Positions 40,524 through 50,526 of a DNA stretch of 53,646 nucleotides are shown here, piece after piece. Location: the NCBI RefSeq assembly GCF_019145475.1, contig NZ_JAHTKI010000038.1, forward strand, positions 1-53,646, given 5' to 3'. Each line of letters starts with the position of its first letter. Positions within the stretch are counted from its first letter, which is position 1. A model generated the notes under the pieces. It searched no databases. It was given only the letters and a program-made list of their open reading frames with translations, and was not told where the DNA came from. This DNA is from Pseudomonas botevensis (GTDB lineage Bacteria > Pseudomonadota > Gammaproteobacteria > Pseudomonadales > Pseudomonadaceae). The position numbers and the translations under genes were made by a program.

Positions 40524-41336
40524 TCAGTGACCACGAATGACCTGGGCAACGGTCGCAACGTTGTGGGCGAGGTGCAGCGGATTGATCGTGCCGACGATAG
40601 CACTGGCCACGCCGGGCTGGGCGAACAACAACTCGAAGCTGGCGCGCACCGGGTCGACGCCGGGACTCAGGCACACATGGCCGCTGGCCAGGGCTTTTTT
40701 CACCAGAATGGCTTTGCCGTGGTCAGCAGCATAGTCAATGACTGCCTTCTCGTTTTGTTCGTTCAGATTGTAGGTGACCATCGCGCAATCGCCTTGCTCC
40801 AGCGCCTTGAGGCCGCCGTCGACGGTTTTCCCGGAAAAGCCGAAACCGCGAATCTTGCCTTCGGCCTTGAGCGCCGCGAGGGTGGCGTAGACTTCGCAGT
40901 CGTTGAGGATCGCCAGGTCGTTGCCGTCCGAATGCACCAGCACCAGATCGATGAAGTCGGTTTCCAGGCGTTGCAGGCTGCGCTCCACCGACATGCGCGT
41001 GTGGGCCGCGCTGAAGTCGTGGCACGACAGGCCATCGGCAAACTCTTCGCCGACCTTGCTGACGATCACCCAGTCCTGACGCTGGCCACGCAGCAGCGGG
41101 CCGAGGCGTTCTTCGCTGCGGCCGTAGGCCGGGGCGGTATCGATCAGGTTGATGCCCAGATCCCGAGCCTGACGCAGGAGCATGCGCGCCGCGTCATCGT
41201 CGGGGATCTGAAAGCCGTTGGGATATTTCACGCCTTGGTCGCGGCCCAGCTTCACGGTGCCCAGGCCAAGAGGAGAAACCATCAGACCGATGCTGCCCAA
41301 TGGGCGGTGCAGTTCGTGCAGGGTTGGCAGGGTCAT
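40524..41336 (-). CDS. Aldo/keto reductase
   Basis: A 270-residue (beta/alpha)8-barrel NADPH-dependent oxidoreductase. The catalytic tetrad is visible: Asp and Tyr in LIDTAPAYGRSEERLG (about 60-75), Lys in VIVSKVGEEF (about 87-96) and His in IDLVLVHSDGND (about 125-136). The family is clear but the substrate is not. The open frame extends upstream across the next gene in another frame; the true start is ATG 41336-41334, overlapping the FAD oxidoreductase stop (ATGA). This coupling suggests the two enzymes act in one pathway. Confidence 0.88.
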   Translation of the reverse strand: MTLPTLHELHRPLGSIGLMVSPLGLGTVKLGRDQGVKYPNGFQIPDDDAARMLLRQARDLGINLIDTAPAYGRSEERLGPLLRGQRQDWVIVSKVGEEFADGLSCHDFSAAHTRMSVERSLQRLETDFIDLVLVHSDGNDLAILNDCEVYATLAALKAEGKIRGFGFSGKTVDGGLKALEQGDCAMVTYNLNEQNEKAVIDYAADHGKAILVKKALASGHVCLSPGVDPVRASFELLFAQPGVASAIVGTINPLHLAHNVATVAQVIRGH

Positions 41337-42508
41337 GGCAGCAATTGCTCCCAGGCCGGAACGCCCATCGGTGGTTTCGGCAGGTCCGACGGCAGGGCGG
41401 CGTGGCTTGGCTGGATGCCGTCGCGCTGCAGCGCAGCGAGCACCCGGTCGGCGAAGTCCGGGGCCAAGGCCAGTTTGGTCGGCCAGCCCACCAGCAGCCG
41501 ATCCTGCTCGGCGAGGAAGGCGTTGTCCGGGCGGGTCAGGCCGGTTTGCAGCGGCTCGGCGCGGTCGACCCGCAGGGTCGCCCATTGCGCGCTGCCCAGG
41601 TCGATCCACGGCAGCAACTGGCCGAGTTCCTTCTGCGCGGTGGCGATCTGCTCGGCTGGCTCGCGGGCCACGCCCTCGGCCTCGGCGATGTCGCCGCCCA
41701 GATACCAGACCCACTGGCCGTTCGCGGCCGGATGGGTGGTCACGGTGATGCGCGGCTTGGTGCCGCCGCCCAGGCAGTGCGCGTACAGCGGCTTCAGGCC
41801 CGGTCCCTTGACGAGAATCATGTGCAGCGGTCGGCGTTGCATGGCCGGCTGGCTCAGACCGAGGGCCTTGAGCAGGTCTTCGGTGCCGGCGCCGGCGCTG
41901 AGCACGATGCGCTGGGCGCGGATCTCGCGCTCGTCGACTTTCAGGCCGACCAGTTGGCCGTTTTCCAGCAGTGGTTGAATATCTCGCCCGGCGAGCAGAC
42001 CGTCGCCGGCCAGATCCGCCAGGCGCTGAACCAGGCTCGGCACATCGATCACCAGTTCGGCGAGACGGTAGACCTTGCCCTTGAAGCGCTTGTCCTGCAG
42101 GGCCGGCGGCAGTTGCTCGCCCTTGACCTGATCGACCCGGCCGCGCACGGCCTTGCTGGCGAAGAAACTGGTGAGGTTGCCGGCCAGGGTGCCCGGCGAC
42201 CACAGGTAATGGGCTTCGGACAGCAGGCGCACGCCGCGCAGATCCAGCTCGCCGTCACCGGCCAGCGCTTCACGCCAGCGGCGCGGCATGTCGGCGATGG
42301 CTTCTGAGGCGCCGGTCAGCGCACCATGCAGCGCGTACTTGGCGCCGCCGTGGATGATTCCCTGGGATTTCACGCTCTGCCCGCCACCGAGGCTGGCGCT
42401 CTCCACCAGCACGGTCGAAAAGCCCTGGCGGCGCAGGCGCGCGTTCAGCCAGAGGCCGGCGACACCAGCGCCGACAATCAGAACGTCGGTGGAAATAACG
42501 GATGGCAT
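41333..42508 (-). CDS. FAD-dependent oxidoreductase (DAO family)
   Basis: A 391-residue flavoprotein with the N-terminal FAD-binding Rossmann motif VLIVGAGVAGLWLNARL (about 9-25) and the segment SLGGGQSVKSQGIIHGG, followed by a substrate domain and the C-terminal GWPTKLALAPDFADRV region that completes FAD binding. It resembles glycine/D-amino-acid or glycerol-3-phosphate oxidoreductases; the substrate is unknown. It corresponds to PA4991 by position. It overlaps the aldo/keto reductase by four bases. Directly upstream is the repeat at 42531-42607, which may insulate it from the SMR gene. Confidence 0.85.
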   Translation of the reverse strand: MPSVISTDVLIVGAGVAGLWLNARLRRQGFSTVLVESASLGGGQSVKSQGIIHGGAKYALHGALTGASEAIADMPRRWREALAGDGELDLRGVRLLSEAHYLWSPGTLAGNLTSFFASKAVRGRVDQVKGEQLPPALQDKRFKGKVYRLAELVIDVPSLVQRLADLAGDGLLAGRDIQPLLENGQLVGLKVDEREIRAQRIVLSAGAGTEDLLKALGLSQPAMQRRPLHMILVKGPGLKPLYAHCLGGGTKPRITVTTHPAANGQWVWYLGGDIAEAEGVAREPAEQIATAQKELGQLLPWIDLGSAQWATLRVDRAEPLQTGLTRPDNAFLAEQDRLLVGWPTKLALAPDFADRVLAALQRDGIQPSHAALPSDLPKPPMGVPAWEQLLP

Positions 42509-42530
42509 GCAACGACCTCAGGGCTTAAAG

Positions 42531-42607
42531 AAGCTGCAAGTTTCAAGCTTCGAGCTGCAAGCTGCAACCCGGAGCCGAAAACTTGCAGCTTTGCAGCTTG
42601 AGGCTTG
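42531..42607. repeat. Imperfect AGCTGCAAG inverted/direct repeat
   Basis: Several copies of AAGCTGCAA occur in both orientations: direct copies at 42531-42540 and within 42544-42567, and the inverse (TTGCAGCTT) twice within 42582-42600. They fold into a long imperfect stem-loop. Such GCTGCAAG-rich repeats are common between Pseudomonas genes. It lies in the 108-bp gap between the SMR and FAD oxidoreductase genes and may end the SMR transcript. Confidence 0.6.
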
Positions 42608-42616
42608 TCGCTGCCG

Positions 42617-42949
42617 TCAGTGCCCGGCGGTTTTCGAGAAGAGCTGGATGACCACCACGCCCAGCACGATCAACGCCATTCCCAGCATCGCCGGTATATC
42701 GAGCTTCTGCCCATAGATGAACAACGCGGCGACGCTGACCATCACGATGCCCATGCCCGCCCACACCGCGTAGGCGACGCCCACTGGCACGCTGCGCACC
42801 ACCAGGGTCAGCATCCAGAACGCGATCCCGTAGCCGACGATGACCAGCAGCAAAGGCAGGGGCGTGCTGAAACCCTTGACCGCTTTCATCGAAACAGTGG
42901 CGATCACTTCGGCGCAGATGGCAATGGCCAGGTAGGCGTAGGCGGTCAT
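42617..42949 (-). CDS. Small multidrug resistance (SMR) transporter
   Basis: A 110-residue protein with four hydrophobic segments and the conserved membrane glutamate (Glu14, in AICAEVIAT) that binds drug cation or proton in EmrE. YAVWAGMGIV (about 60-69) is also characteristic. It would form an antiparallel dimer exporting quaternary cations or guanidinium-type compounds in exchange for protons. The position corresponds to PA4990. It is divergent from the LysR gene, with a shared 101-bp control region. Whether it is an EmrE-type drug pump or a Gdx-type guanidinium exporter cannot be decided here. Confidence 0.9.
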   Translation of the reverse strand: MTAYAYLAIAICAEVIATVSMKAVKGFSTPLPLLLVIVGYGIAFWMLTLVVRSVPVGVAYAVWAGMGIVMVSVAALFIYGQKLDIPAMLGMALIVLGVVVIQLFSKTAGH

Positions 42950-43010
42950 GGTTCAATCCTCATGTAAATGTTGCTTGCTGAGGTCGGCATTCTAGGGATT
43001 CGCCAGATGG

Positions 43011-43025
43011 GGTAAAGTCATTACC
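43011..43025. promoter_or_regulatory. Palindrome GGTAA-N5-TTACC in the SMR/LysR intergenic region
   Basis: A perfect 15-bp palindrome (spacer AGTCA) about 26 bp upstream of the LysR-gene start, in the divergent region. LysR-type regulators commonly bind dyad sites near their own promoters, so this is a candidate autoregulatory or divergent-control site. It does not match the T-N11-A consensus exactly. Confidence 0.4.
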
Positions 43026-43050
43026 TATCTGTTTTGGAGATGGGTTGCCC

Positions 43051-43953
43051 ATGAGCATGCAATGGAATCTGGAGCAGTTGCAGGTGTTCGTCAGCGTCGC
43101 CGAGCATCGTTCGTTTTCGGCCGTCGCCCGCCAGCAACGCAAGGCGCAATCGGCGATCAGCAGTGCCATTGCGCTGCTGGAAGATGATCTTGGGGTCAGT
43201 CTGTTCGAGCGTAGCAGCGGTCGTCAGCCGAGTCTTACCGAGGCCGGCGAGGCGTTGCTCGAAGAGGCGCGGGAAGTGTTGCGCCAGTGCGAGCGCCTGA
43301 ATGGTCGGGCCATGGCGATGATGCGCGGCCAGGAAGCGCAATTGCGCGTGGCCCAGGACGAGGCAATGCCCTATCAGGCGCTGGTGGAAAGTTTCGGCGC
43401 GCTGGCCGAGCAGTTTCCCAGCCTGGAAGTGCAACTGACCAGCGCCGCCCAGGGCGAGGTGTCGCGCAAACTGGTGGAGCGCAAGGCTGACCTCGGTCTG
43501 CTGTTCTACCACGATGAAATCCCCGAAGCGCTGGAGCGCCGCGTACTCGGCAGCGTGGAAATGGTCACGGTCTGCGGCGTCAACCATCCACTGGCGACGC
43601 AGCCCTACGTCACCTGTCAGCAACTGGCGCAACACCGGCAATTGCTGATGTCGACGCAAACCAGCGTCTATCCCGGCAACGAACCCGCCAGCCCGCAGGT
43701 TTGGCGGGCCGACAGCTTCTACGTGATGGCCGAATGGCTGGTACGCGATCTAGGCTGGGCCTGGCTGCCGCGCCATGTGGTGCAGTACTCGGCGTATCAG
43801 GGGTTGATGGTCGAACTCGACAGCGAATGGACACCCCCGGCGCTGGTGGTGGAACTGGTCTGGCGCCGTGACGAACCGCTCGGCCCGGCCGCCCGCTGGC
43901 TGGCGGAGCGATTTGCCATACACCTGCGGGCGATCGGCGGCAAAAGTCGATAA
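43051..43953 (+). CDS. LysR-family transcriptional regulator
   Basis: A 300-residue regulator with the LysR winged helix-turn-helix at 1-60 (LEQLQVFVSVAEHRSFSAVARQ, then QSAISSAIALLEDDLGVSLFER) and a C-terminal effector-binding domain (about 90-295). I use ATG 43051, 11 bases after GGAG (43036-43039). A TTG at 43045 is also in frame but too near. It is divergent from the SMR transporter, so that gene is the first candidate target. It lies 11 bases before waaA, but waaA probably has other promoter input as an essential gene. Confidence 0.92.
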   Translation: MSMQWNLEQLQVFVSVAEHRSFSAVARQQRKAQSAISSAIALLEDDLGVSLFERSSGRQPSLTEAGEALLEEAREVLRQCERLNGRAMAMMRGQEAQLRVAQDEAMPYQALVESFGALAEQFPSLEVQLTSAAQGEVSRKLVERKADLGLLFYHDEIPEALERRVLGSVEMVTVCGVNHPLATQPYVTCQQLAQHRQLLMSTQTSVYPGNEPASPQVWRADSFYVMAEWLVRDLGWAWLPRHVVQYSAYQGLMVELDSEWTPPALVVELVWRRDEPLGPAARWLAERFAIHLRAIGGKSR

Positions 43954-43964
43954 ACTCCGCCGCC

Positions 43965-45239
43965 ATGAATAGAACTCTCTACACCGTGCTGTTTTACCTG
44001 GGGCTGCCATTGGTGGCGATTCGGCTATGGCTGCGTTCGCGCAAGGCGCCGGCCTATGCCAAGCGGATTGGCGAACGTTTCAGCTACGCCATGCCCGCGC
44101 TGCAACCCGGCGGCATCTGGGTGCATGCGGTATCGGTGGGCGAAAGCATCGCGGCGGCGCCGATGATCCGTGCGCTGCTGCAACGTTATCCACAGTTGCC
44201 GATCACCGTGACCTGCATGACCCCGACCGGTTCGGAGCGCATCCACGCGATGTTCGCCGATGAACCGCGGATTCAGCATTGCTACCTGCCTTATGACTTG
44301 CCGTGTGCGGCGGCGCGGTTTCTCGATCGCGTGCAACCGAAACTCGCGGTCATCATGGAAACCGAATTGTGGCCCAACCACATTCACCAGTGCGCCAAAC
44401 GCGGGATTCCGGTGGCGCTGGCCAACGGCCGGTTGTCCGAGCGTTCGGCCAAGGGCTATGGCCGGTTCAGCAAACTGACCGCGCCGATGCTCGCCGAAAT
44501 GAGCCTGTTCGCCGTGCAGACCGACGCCGAGGCGCAGCGCTTTCGCGAGTTGGGCGCGCGTGCGGAGACGGTCGAAGTCACCGGCTCGATCAAGTTCGAC
44601 CTGACCATCGACCCGCAACTGCTGCAACGCGCCGCTGATCTGCGCGGGCAATGGCAGGCGCTGGAACGACCGGTGTGGATCGCCGCGAGTACCCACGAAG
44701 GCGAGGACGAAGTGGTGTTGAATGCCCATCGTCGGTTGCTGGCGAACCATCCCGATGCGCTGCTGATTCTGGTGCCGCGTCACCCGGAGCGCTTCAACTC
44801 CGTGTTCGAGTTGTGTCAGCGCGAAGGTTTTGCCACGGTGCGCCGTTCCGGCGGCGCCCATGTTGAGGCTGGAACGTCGGTGCTGCTCGGCGACACCATG
44901 GGCGAGTTGCTGTTTCTGTATGCACTGGCCGACAGCGCCTTCGTCGGCGGCAGTCTGGTGCCGAACGGCGGACACAACCTGCTGGAGCCGGCAGCCCTGG
45001 CAAAACCGGTGATCAGCGGCCCGCACCTGTTCAACTTCCTCGACATCGCCGCGCAACTGCGCAGCGCCGGGGCGTTGGTCGAGGTCGATGATGCCGAAGG
45101 TCTGGCGGTGGAGGTTCAGCGTCTGTTCGAGTTGCCACGGGATGCGCAACGCATGGCCGATGCCGGGTTGAGCGTGATGCGGCGCAATCAGGGCGCGTTG
45201 CAGCGCCTGCTGGATGGTTTGGGTCGACTGATCAAATAA
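43965..45239 (+). CDS. waaA: Kdo transferase WaaA
   Basis: WaaA (GT30, formerly KdtA) attaches Kdo residues from CMP-Kdo to lipid IVA at the inner membrane; it is essential. The 424-residue protein has an N-terminal membrane anchor (about 4-22), the catalytic-region HAVSVGESIAAAPMIRALL (about 54-72), METELWPNHI (about 126-135) and the C-terminal donor-binding GGSLVPNGGHNLLEPAA. Length is typical. It is co-directional with the LysR gene (11-base gap) and converges on tolC across a strong terminator. Confidence 0.96.
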   Translation: MNRTLYTVLFYLGLPLVAIRLWLRSRKAPAYAKRIGERFSYAMPALQPGGIWVHAVSVGESIAAAPMIRALLQRYPQLPITVTCMTPTGSERIHAMFADEPRIQHCYLPYDLPCAAARFLDRVQPKLAVIMETELWPNHIHQCAKRGIPVALANGRLSERSAKGYGRFSKLTAPMLAEMSLFAVQTDAEAQRFRELGARAETVEVTGSIKFDLTIDPQLLQRAADLRGQWQALERPVWIAASTHEGEDEVVLNAHRRLLANHPDALLILVPRHPERFNSVFELCQREGFATVRRSGGAHVEAGTSVLLGDTMGELLFLYALADSAFVGGSLVPNGGHNLLEPAALAKPVISGPHLFNFLDIAAQLRSAGALVEVDDAEGLAVEVQRLFELPRDAQRMADAGLSVMRRNQGALQRLLDGLGRLIK

Positions 45240-45255
45240 CCGGCCATCGAGATGC

Positions 45256-45295
45256 AAAAAAAGATCGCAGCCTGGTGCAGGCTACGATCTTTTTT
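45256..45295. terminator. Bidirectional terminator between waaA and tolC
   Basis: A long stem runs from A-rich 45256-45267 through AGCCTG (45269-45274), a GTG loop and CAGGCT (45278-45283) to the T-rich 45285-45295, with a single C/A mismatch. A-tract on one side and T-tract on the other make it active in both directions, fitting the convergent genes. Confidence 0.9.
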
Positions 45296-45300
45296 GTTTT

Positions 45301-46734
45301 TCACGGGCGGGCTTTGAGCTGTTCTTCTGCCGCCTTCGCCAGATCCGGAGGCAGGAAGTCCTTGTCCGGGTTGTAGTCGGCTTTCAGGTAGCGGGTCAGA
45401 TCCTGCAAGTCCCCCGGATTCAGCGTGCCGGCCGCCTGCTTCAAGCGCAGGTTGTCGAGGATGTAGTCGTAGCGGGTGTTGTTGTAGTTGCGCACCGAGG
45501 TGTAGAGCTGGCGCTGGGCGTCCAGCACGTCGACGATGTTGCGCGTACCGACCTGATAACCGATTTCCGTGGCTTCCACCGCGCTCTGGTTGGAGATGAT
45601 CGACTGCCGGCGCGCCTGCACCTGCTCGACATCGGTGTTCACCGCGCGGTGCAGGTTGCGGGTGTTTTCCACCACTTGCCGGCGCAGGCCTTCGCGTTGC
45701 TGTTCGGTCTGGTCGAGTCGCGAGTAGGACTCACGGACCTGGGAACTGGTGAGGCCGCCGCTGTAGATCGGAATGTTCAGTTGCAGGCCCAGGGTGCGCT
45801 GTTCGACGTTGCCGCTGTAGGGCGTGCCGAAGGCATTCGGGTTGCTGAAGCCGAGGGCGTCGTTGTCGCCCTTCTCGTATTTGGCCACGGCATCGAGGGT
45901 CGGCAAGTGGCCGGCCTTGCGCTGCTTGAGCGTCTGTTCGGCGGAGCTGACCGCGTAGTTGCTCGCCAACAGGTTGAGGTTCTGCCTGGCGGCGGTGTCG
46001 ACCCAGGCCTTGGCGTCATTGGGTGCCGGCGGCAGGATCGGCAGCGTATGCACGATGCCCTGGATCGAGTTGTACTGACGGTTGGTCAGGGTGATCAGCG
46101 CTTCGAACGCATCGTCCACCTGGCGCTGGGCAACGATCCGGTTGGCGCGCGCGGTGTCGTAGCTGGCTTGCGATTGCAGCACGTCGGTCTTGTCCGACAG
46201 GCCCACGTCGAAGCGCTCGTTGGACTGGTCGAGCTGGCGTTTGAACGCCGCTTCCTCAGCCTTGGTCGAGGCCAGGTTGTCCTGGCTGCGCAGCACGTTG
46301 AAGTAGCTCTCGGCGCTTTGCAGGATCAGGTTCTGCTCGGTGGCCGAGAGTTGCAGCGCCGCCTGTTCGTTGACGTCCTTGGCCGCCTGGTACTGGAACC
46401 AGCGGTCGGCGCGGAACAACGGTTGGGCCAGGGTCGCCTGATAGGAATGGGCGCTGCGGTTGGCGATGGCCGAAGGCTGGTCGATCGAGGTGCGCACGTC
46501 GGCGACTTCGGCACCGCCGGACAGGTTCGGCAGCAACCCGGCGCGGGCCTGGGGCACGACTTCTTTCTGGGCGCCGTACTGGGCGCGGGCGGCGGCGAGG
46601 TCGGCGTTGTTGTCGACCGCTTCCTGATAAACGCTGACCAGATCGGTTTTGGTCGACAAGGGCGCTTCGGCTGCCCAGGCCATTGCGTTGGACGCACAAG
46701 ACACGGCAACAGCCAGTGAAAGTTTGCGCAGCAT
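45301..46734 (-). CDS. tolC: TolC-family outer-membrane efflux protein
   Basis: A 477-residue trimeric outer-membrane channel used by type I secretion and multidrug efflux systems. The N-terminal Sec signal peptide (MLRKLSLAVAVSCASNAMAWA) is followed by the two internal OEP repeats typical of TolC (about 30-240 and 245-450), with long coiled-coil helices. ATEIGYQVGTRNIVDVLDAQ (about 388-407) is a conserved TolC signature. The C-terminus is enriched in Lys, Ala and Asp. It corresponds to PA4974. It is monocistronic with a promoter just upstream and a shared terminator with waaA. Confidence 0.93.
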   Translation of the reverse strand: MLRKLSLAVAVSCASNAMAWAAEAPLSTKTDLVSVYQEAVDNNADLAAARAQYGAQKEVVPQARAGLLPNLSGGAEVADVRTSIDQPSAIANRSAHSYQATLAQPLFRADRWFQYQAAKDVNEQAALQLSATEQNLILQSAESYFNVLRSQDNLASTKAEEAAFKRQLDQSNERFDVGLSDKTDVLQSQASYDTARANRIVAQRQVDDAFEALITLTNRQYNSIQGIVHTLPILPPAPNDAKAWVDTAARQNLNLLASNYAVSSAEQTLKQRKAGHLPTLDAVAKYEKGDNDALGFSNPNAFGTPYSGNVEQRTLGLQLNIPIYSGGLTSSQVRESYSRLDQTEQQREGLRRQVVENTRNLHRAVNTDVEQVQARRQSIISNQSAVEATEIGYQVGTRNIVDVLDAQRQLYTSVRNYNNTRYDYILDNLRLKQAAGTLNPGDLQDLTRYLKADYNPDKDFLPPDLAKAAEEQLKARP

Positions 46735-46906
46735 GAGGCGATCCCTAGCATGAATATTATGGAAATAATCCGGGCGCCCAAGTTAGGGCGCGGACACTGC
46801 GGCGTCAAGGCGCAGCAGGGCACAGCGAGTGTAGTTGCGCATTGCAGCGGCAACAATCCTGCAAGCCGCCGCAATTGCGCCATTCATCATGGTGTTTGCC
46901 ACGGTG
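46735..46906. other. Divergent tolC / thiC intergenic region
   Basis: Together with the thiC leader this forms a 458-bp stretch without a gene. This part holds the tolC promoter on the minus strand; the part further right holds the thiC promoter and TPP riboswitch. The middle (about 46790-46900) is rich in GCGCAATTGC-like short palindromes, for which I have no explanation beyond chance or regulator binding. Confidence 0.45.
46754..46781 (-). promoter_or_regulatory. Probable tolC promoter
   Basis: On the minus strand, TTGGGC (46781-46776) and TAATAT (46759-46754) are separated by 16 bp. A start near 46747 would leave a very short leader to the tolC ATG at 46734, which still includes AGGGA. 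Confidence 0.45.
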
Positions 46907-46936
46907 TTGGCGTTCTTTGCCGGTTGTGTCTAGACT
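46907..46936 (+). promoter_or_regulatory. Probable thiC promoter
   Basis: TTGGCG (46907-46912), 18 bp, then TAGACT (46931-46936). The predicted transcript would start at about 46943, exactly at the first base-paired strand of the TPP riboswitch, which supports the call. Confidence 0.6.
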
Positions 46937-46944
46937 GGCCGGGT

Positions 46945-47035
46945 TCTTGTCGGGGTGCCTTGCTATGAGGCTGAGATCGAATAATTTCGGATCCCGTTGA
47001 ACCTGATCAGGTTAGCGCCTGCGTAGGGAACAAGA
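46945..47035 (+). ncRNA. TPP riboswitch (THI element)
   Basis: The leader contains the conserved THI-box: GGCTGAGA near 46969-46976 and the hallmark block from TGAACCTGATCAGG (about 46998) to GCGTAGGGAACAAG (about 47020-47033). The outer helix P1 closes between TCTTGT (46945-46950) and ACAAGA (47030-47035). It senses thiamine pyrophosphate and lowers thiC expression when the cofactor is abundant. Confidence 0.96.
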
Positions 47036-47192
47036 TTTCTCGTCAACCCGGCGAGTCCTCTTGTGCTTCGTCCGGGAAATTGTTCGACAATCGAACGCTC
47101 GACGACGATGCACAGCACCAGTCCTGGTGCGTCCGTGCCTTTCAGGTTCTGCTCCGACAATCCATGCCTGGATGCTGTCTGGAGAGCCCGTG
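47036..47192 (+). promoter_or_regulatory. thiC leader downstream of the riboswitch
   Basis: 157 bases between the aptamer and the thiC ATG. It holds hairpins GTTCGA/TCGAAC (47082-47096) and GCACCAG/CTGGTGC (47115-47130) and ends with GGAGAG six bases before the ATG. No U-tract terminator is apparent, so translational control or Rho-dependent termination is more likely than intrinsic attenuation. Confidence 0.55.
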
Positions 47193-49082
<1,890 letters not shown>

Positions 49083-49117
49083 TCTGACCTGAGACCGGCG
49101 GCGCCGGTACAGGCCTC

Positions 49118-49173
49118 TTCGCGAGCAAGCCCGCTCCCACGGGGAATCTGTGTGGGAGCGGGCTTTCGCGTGA
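49118..49173. repeat. REP-type palindromic element between thiC and cytX
   Basis: AAGCCCGCTCCCAC (49127-49140) pairs perfectly with GTGGGAGCGGGCTT (49152-49165), flanked by TTCGCGAGC and TCGCGTGA arms. This is the well-known REP sequence type of P. fluorescens, normally present in hundreds of copies per genome. It may modulate read-through from thiC into cytX. Confidence 0.85.
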
Positions 49174-49233
49174 GGGCGGCAGAACCGGCGCCGACCATCT
49201 CAATGACAAAAATATTCCTCTGAGATAACACCC

Positions 49234-50526
49234 TTGAGCATTCAACCCGGCACCTATTCCCCCGATCTCGCCGTACCCGCTGACAAGCGCGTGTTCGGTG
49301 GTCGTGATCTGTTTTCCCTGTGGTTCTCCCTCGGCATCGGCCTGATGGTGTTGCAGACCGGTGCGCTGCTGGCGCCGGGGCTGGGCCTGTCCGGCGCGTT
49401 GCTGGCGATTTTTCTCGGCACGCTGGTCGGCGTGCTGCTGCTGGCGGCCGTGGGCGTGATCGGCAGCGACACTGGCCTGTCGTCGATGGCCGCGCTCAAA
49501 CTCAGCCTCGGCAGCAAGGGCGCGAGCCTGCCGGCGCTGCTCAATCTGCTGCAACTGGTCGGTTGGGGCTCATTCGAAATCATCGTCATGCGTGACGCCG
49601 CCAGCCTGCTTGGCACCCGTGCGTTCAGCGAAGGTTCGCTGTGGGCGAACCCGGTGCTGTGGACGCTGTTTTTCGGCGCACTGGCGACCTTGCTCGCGGT
49701 CAGTGGACCGCTGACATTCGTGCGCAAGATCCTGCGCAAATGGGGCATCTGGCTGCTGCTTGCGGCGTGCCTCTGGCTGACCTGGAACCTGTTCGCCAAG
49801 GCTGATCTCGCTGCCCTGTGGGCGCAGGCCGGTGACGGGTCGATGCCGTTTGCCGTGGGCTTCGACATCGCAATCGCCATGCCGCTGTCGTGGCTGCCGC
49901 TGATCGCCGACTACTCGCGTTTCGGCAAGCGGGCGAGAAACGTGTTCGGTGGCACCGCCGTCGGCTTCTTTATCGGCAACTTCTGGCTGATGAGCCTTGG
50001 CGTGGCCTACACCCTGGCGTTTGCGCCGAGCGGTGAAGTCAACGCGCTGCTGCTGGCGCTGGCCGGTGCGGGGTTGGGGATTCCACTGTTGCTGATCCTG
50101 CTGGACGAGTCGGAAAACGCCTTCGCCGACATTCACTCGGCGGCGGTGTCCAGCGGAATTCTGTTGCGTCTGAAAGTCGAGCATCTGGCCCTGATCATTG
50201 GTGTGGTCTGCACCCTGATCGCGTTGCTCGCGCCATTGGCGCAGTACCAGAATTTCCTGTTGCTGATCGGCTCGGTGTTCGCGCCGCTGTTCGGCGTGGT
50301 GCTGGTGGATCACTTCATCCTGCGCAAGCGCAGTGGCCAGGTGGCGTCAGCCGCGTTGCGCTGGCCGGCGCTGCTGGCCTGGCTGGGTGGCATCAGCACC
50401 TATCATTTGCTGGCGAATCTGTACCCGGATGTCGGCGCCACCCTGCCGGCACTGGTGCTGGCAGGGCTGCTGCAACTCGTGCTTGGCCGGGCCTTCAGTT
50501 ACGGCCGGGAAACAGCTCGGGCTTGA
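49234..50526 (+). CDS. cytX: Putative hydroxymethylpyrimidine permease CytX
   Basis: A 430-residue transporter of the NCS1 (purine-cytosine permease) family with about 12 hydrophobic segments. Its placement after thiC and family resemblance fit CytX, proposed to import the thiamine precursor hydroxymethylpyrimidine. Characteristic segments include LGSKGASLPALLNLLQLVGWGSFEII (about 90-115) and WLPLIADYSRFGKR (about 221-234). The start appears to be TTG 49234-49236; the ATG at 49204 is closed by a stop. The ribosome-binding site is weak. No second THI element precedes it, so control probably comes through thiC read-through. Confidence 0.85.
   Translation: MSIQPGTYSPDLAVPADKRVFGGRDLFSLWFSLGIGLMVLQTGALLAPGLGLSGALLAIFLGTLVGVLLLAAVGVIGSDTGLSSMAALKLSLGSKGASLPALLNLLQLVGWGSFEIIVMRDAASLLGTRAFSEGSLWANPVLWTLFFGALATLLAVSGPLTFVRKILRKWGIWLLLAACLWLTWNLFAKADLAALWAQAGDGSMPFAVGFDIAIAMPLSWLPLIADYSRFGKRARNVFGGTAVGFFIGNFWLMSLGVAYTLAFAPSGEVNALLLALAGAGLGIPLLLILLDESENAFADIHSAAVSSGILLRLKVEHLALIIGVVCTLIALLAPLAQYQNFLLLIGSVFAPLFGVVLVDHFILRKRSGQVASAALRWPALLAWLGGISTYHLLANLYPDVGATLPALVLAGLLQLVLGRAFSYGRETARA

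Noticed and set aside
41337..42203. Upstream extension of the aldo/keto reductase frame through the FAD oxidoreductase gene
   Set aside because: The extension is in a different frame of a conserved flavoprotein gene and is Arg/Gly-rich; the family N-terminus begins at 41336.
42531..42607. AGCTGCAAG repeat considered as an insertion-sequence end
   Set aside because: No transposase fragment or target duplication is nearby; it fits a simple intergenic repeat.
47061..47192. N-terminal extension of thiC through the leader
   Set aside because: It overlaps the riboswitch-to-gene leader, gives a non-family N-terminus, and ATG 47193 has a well-placed GGAGAG.
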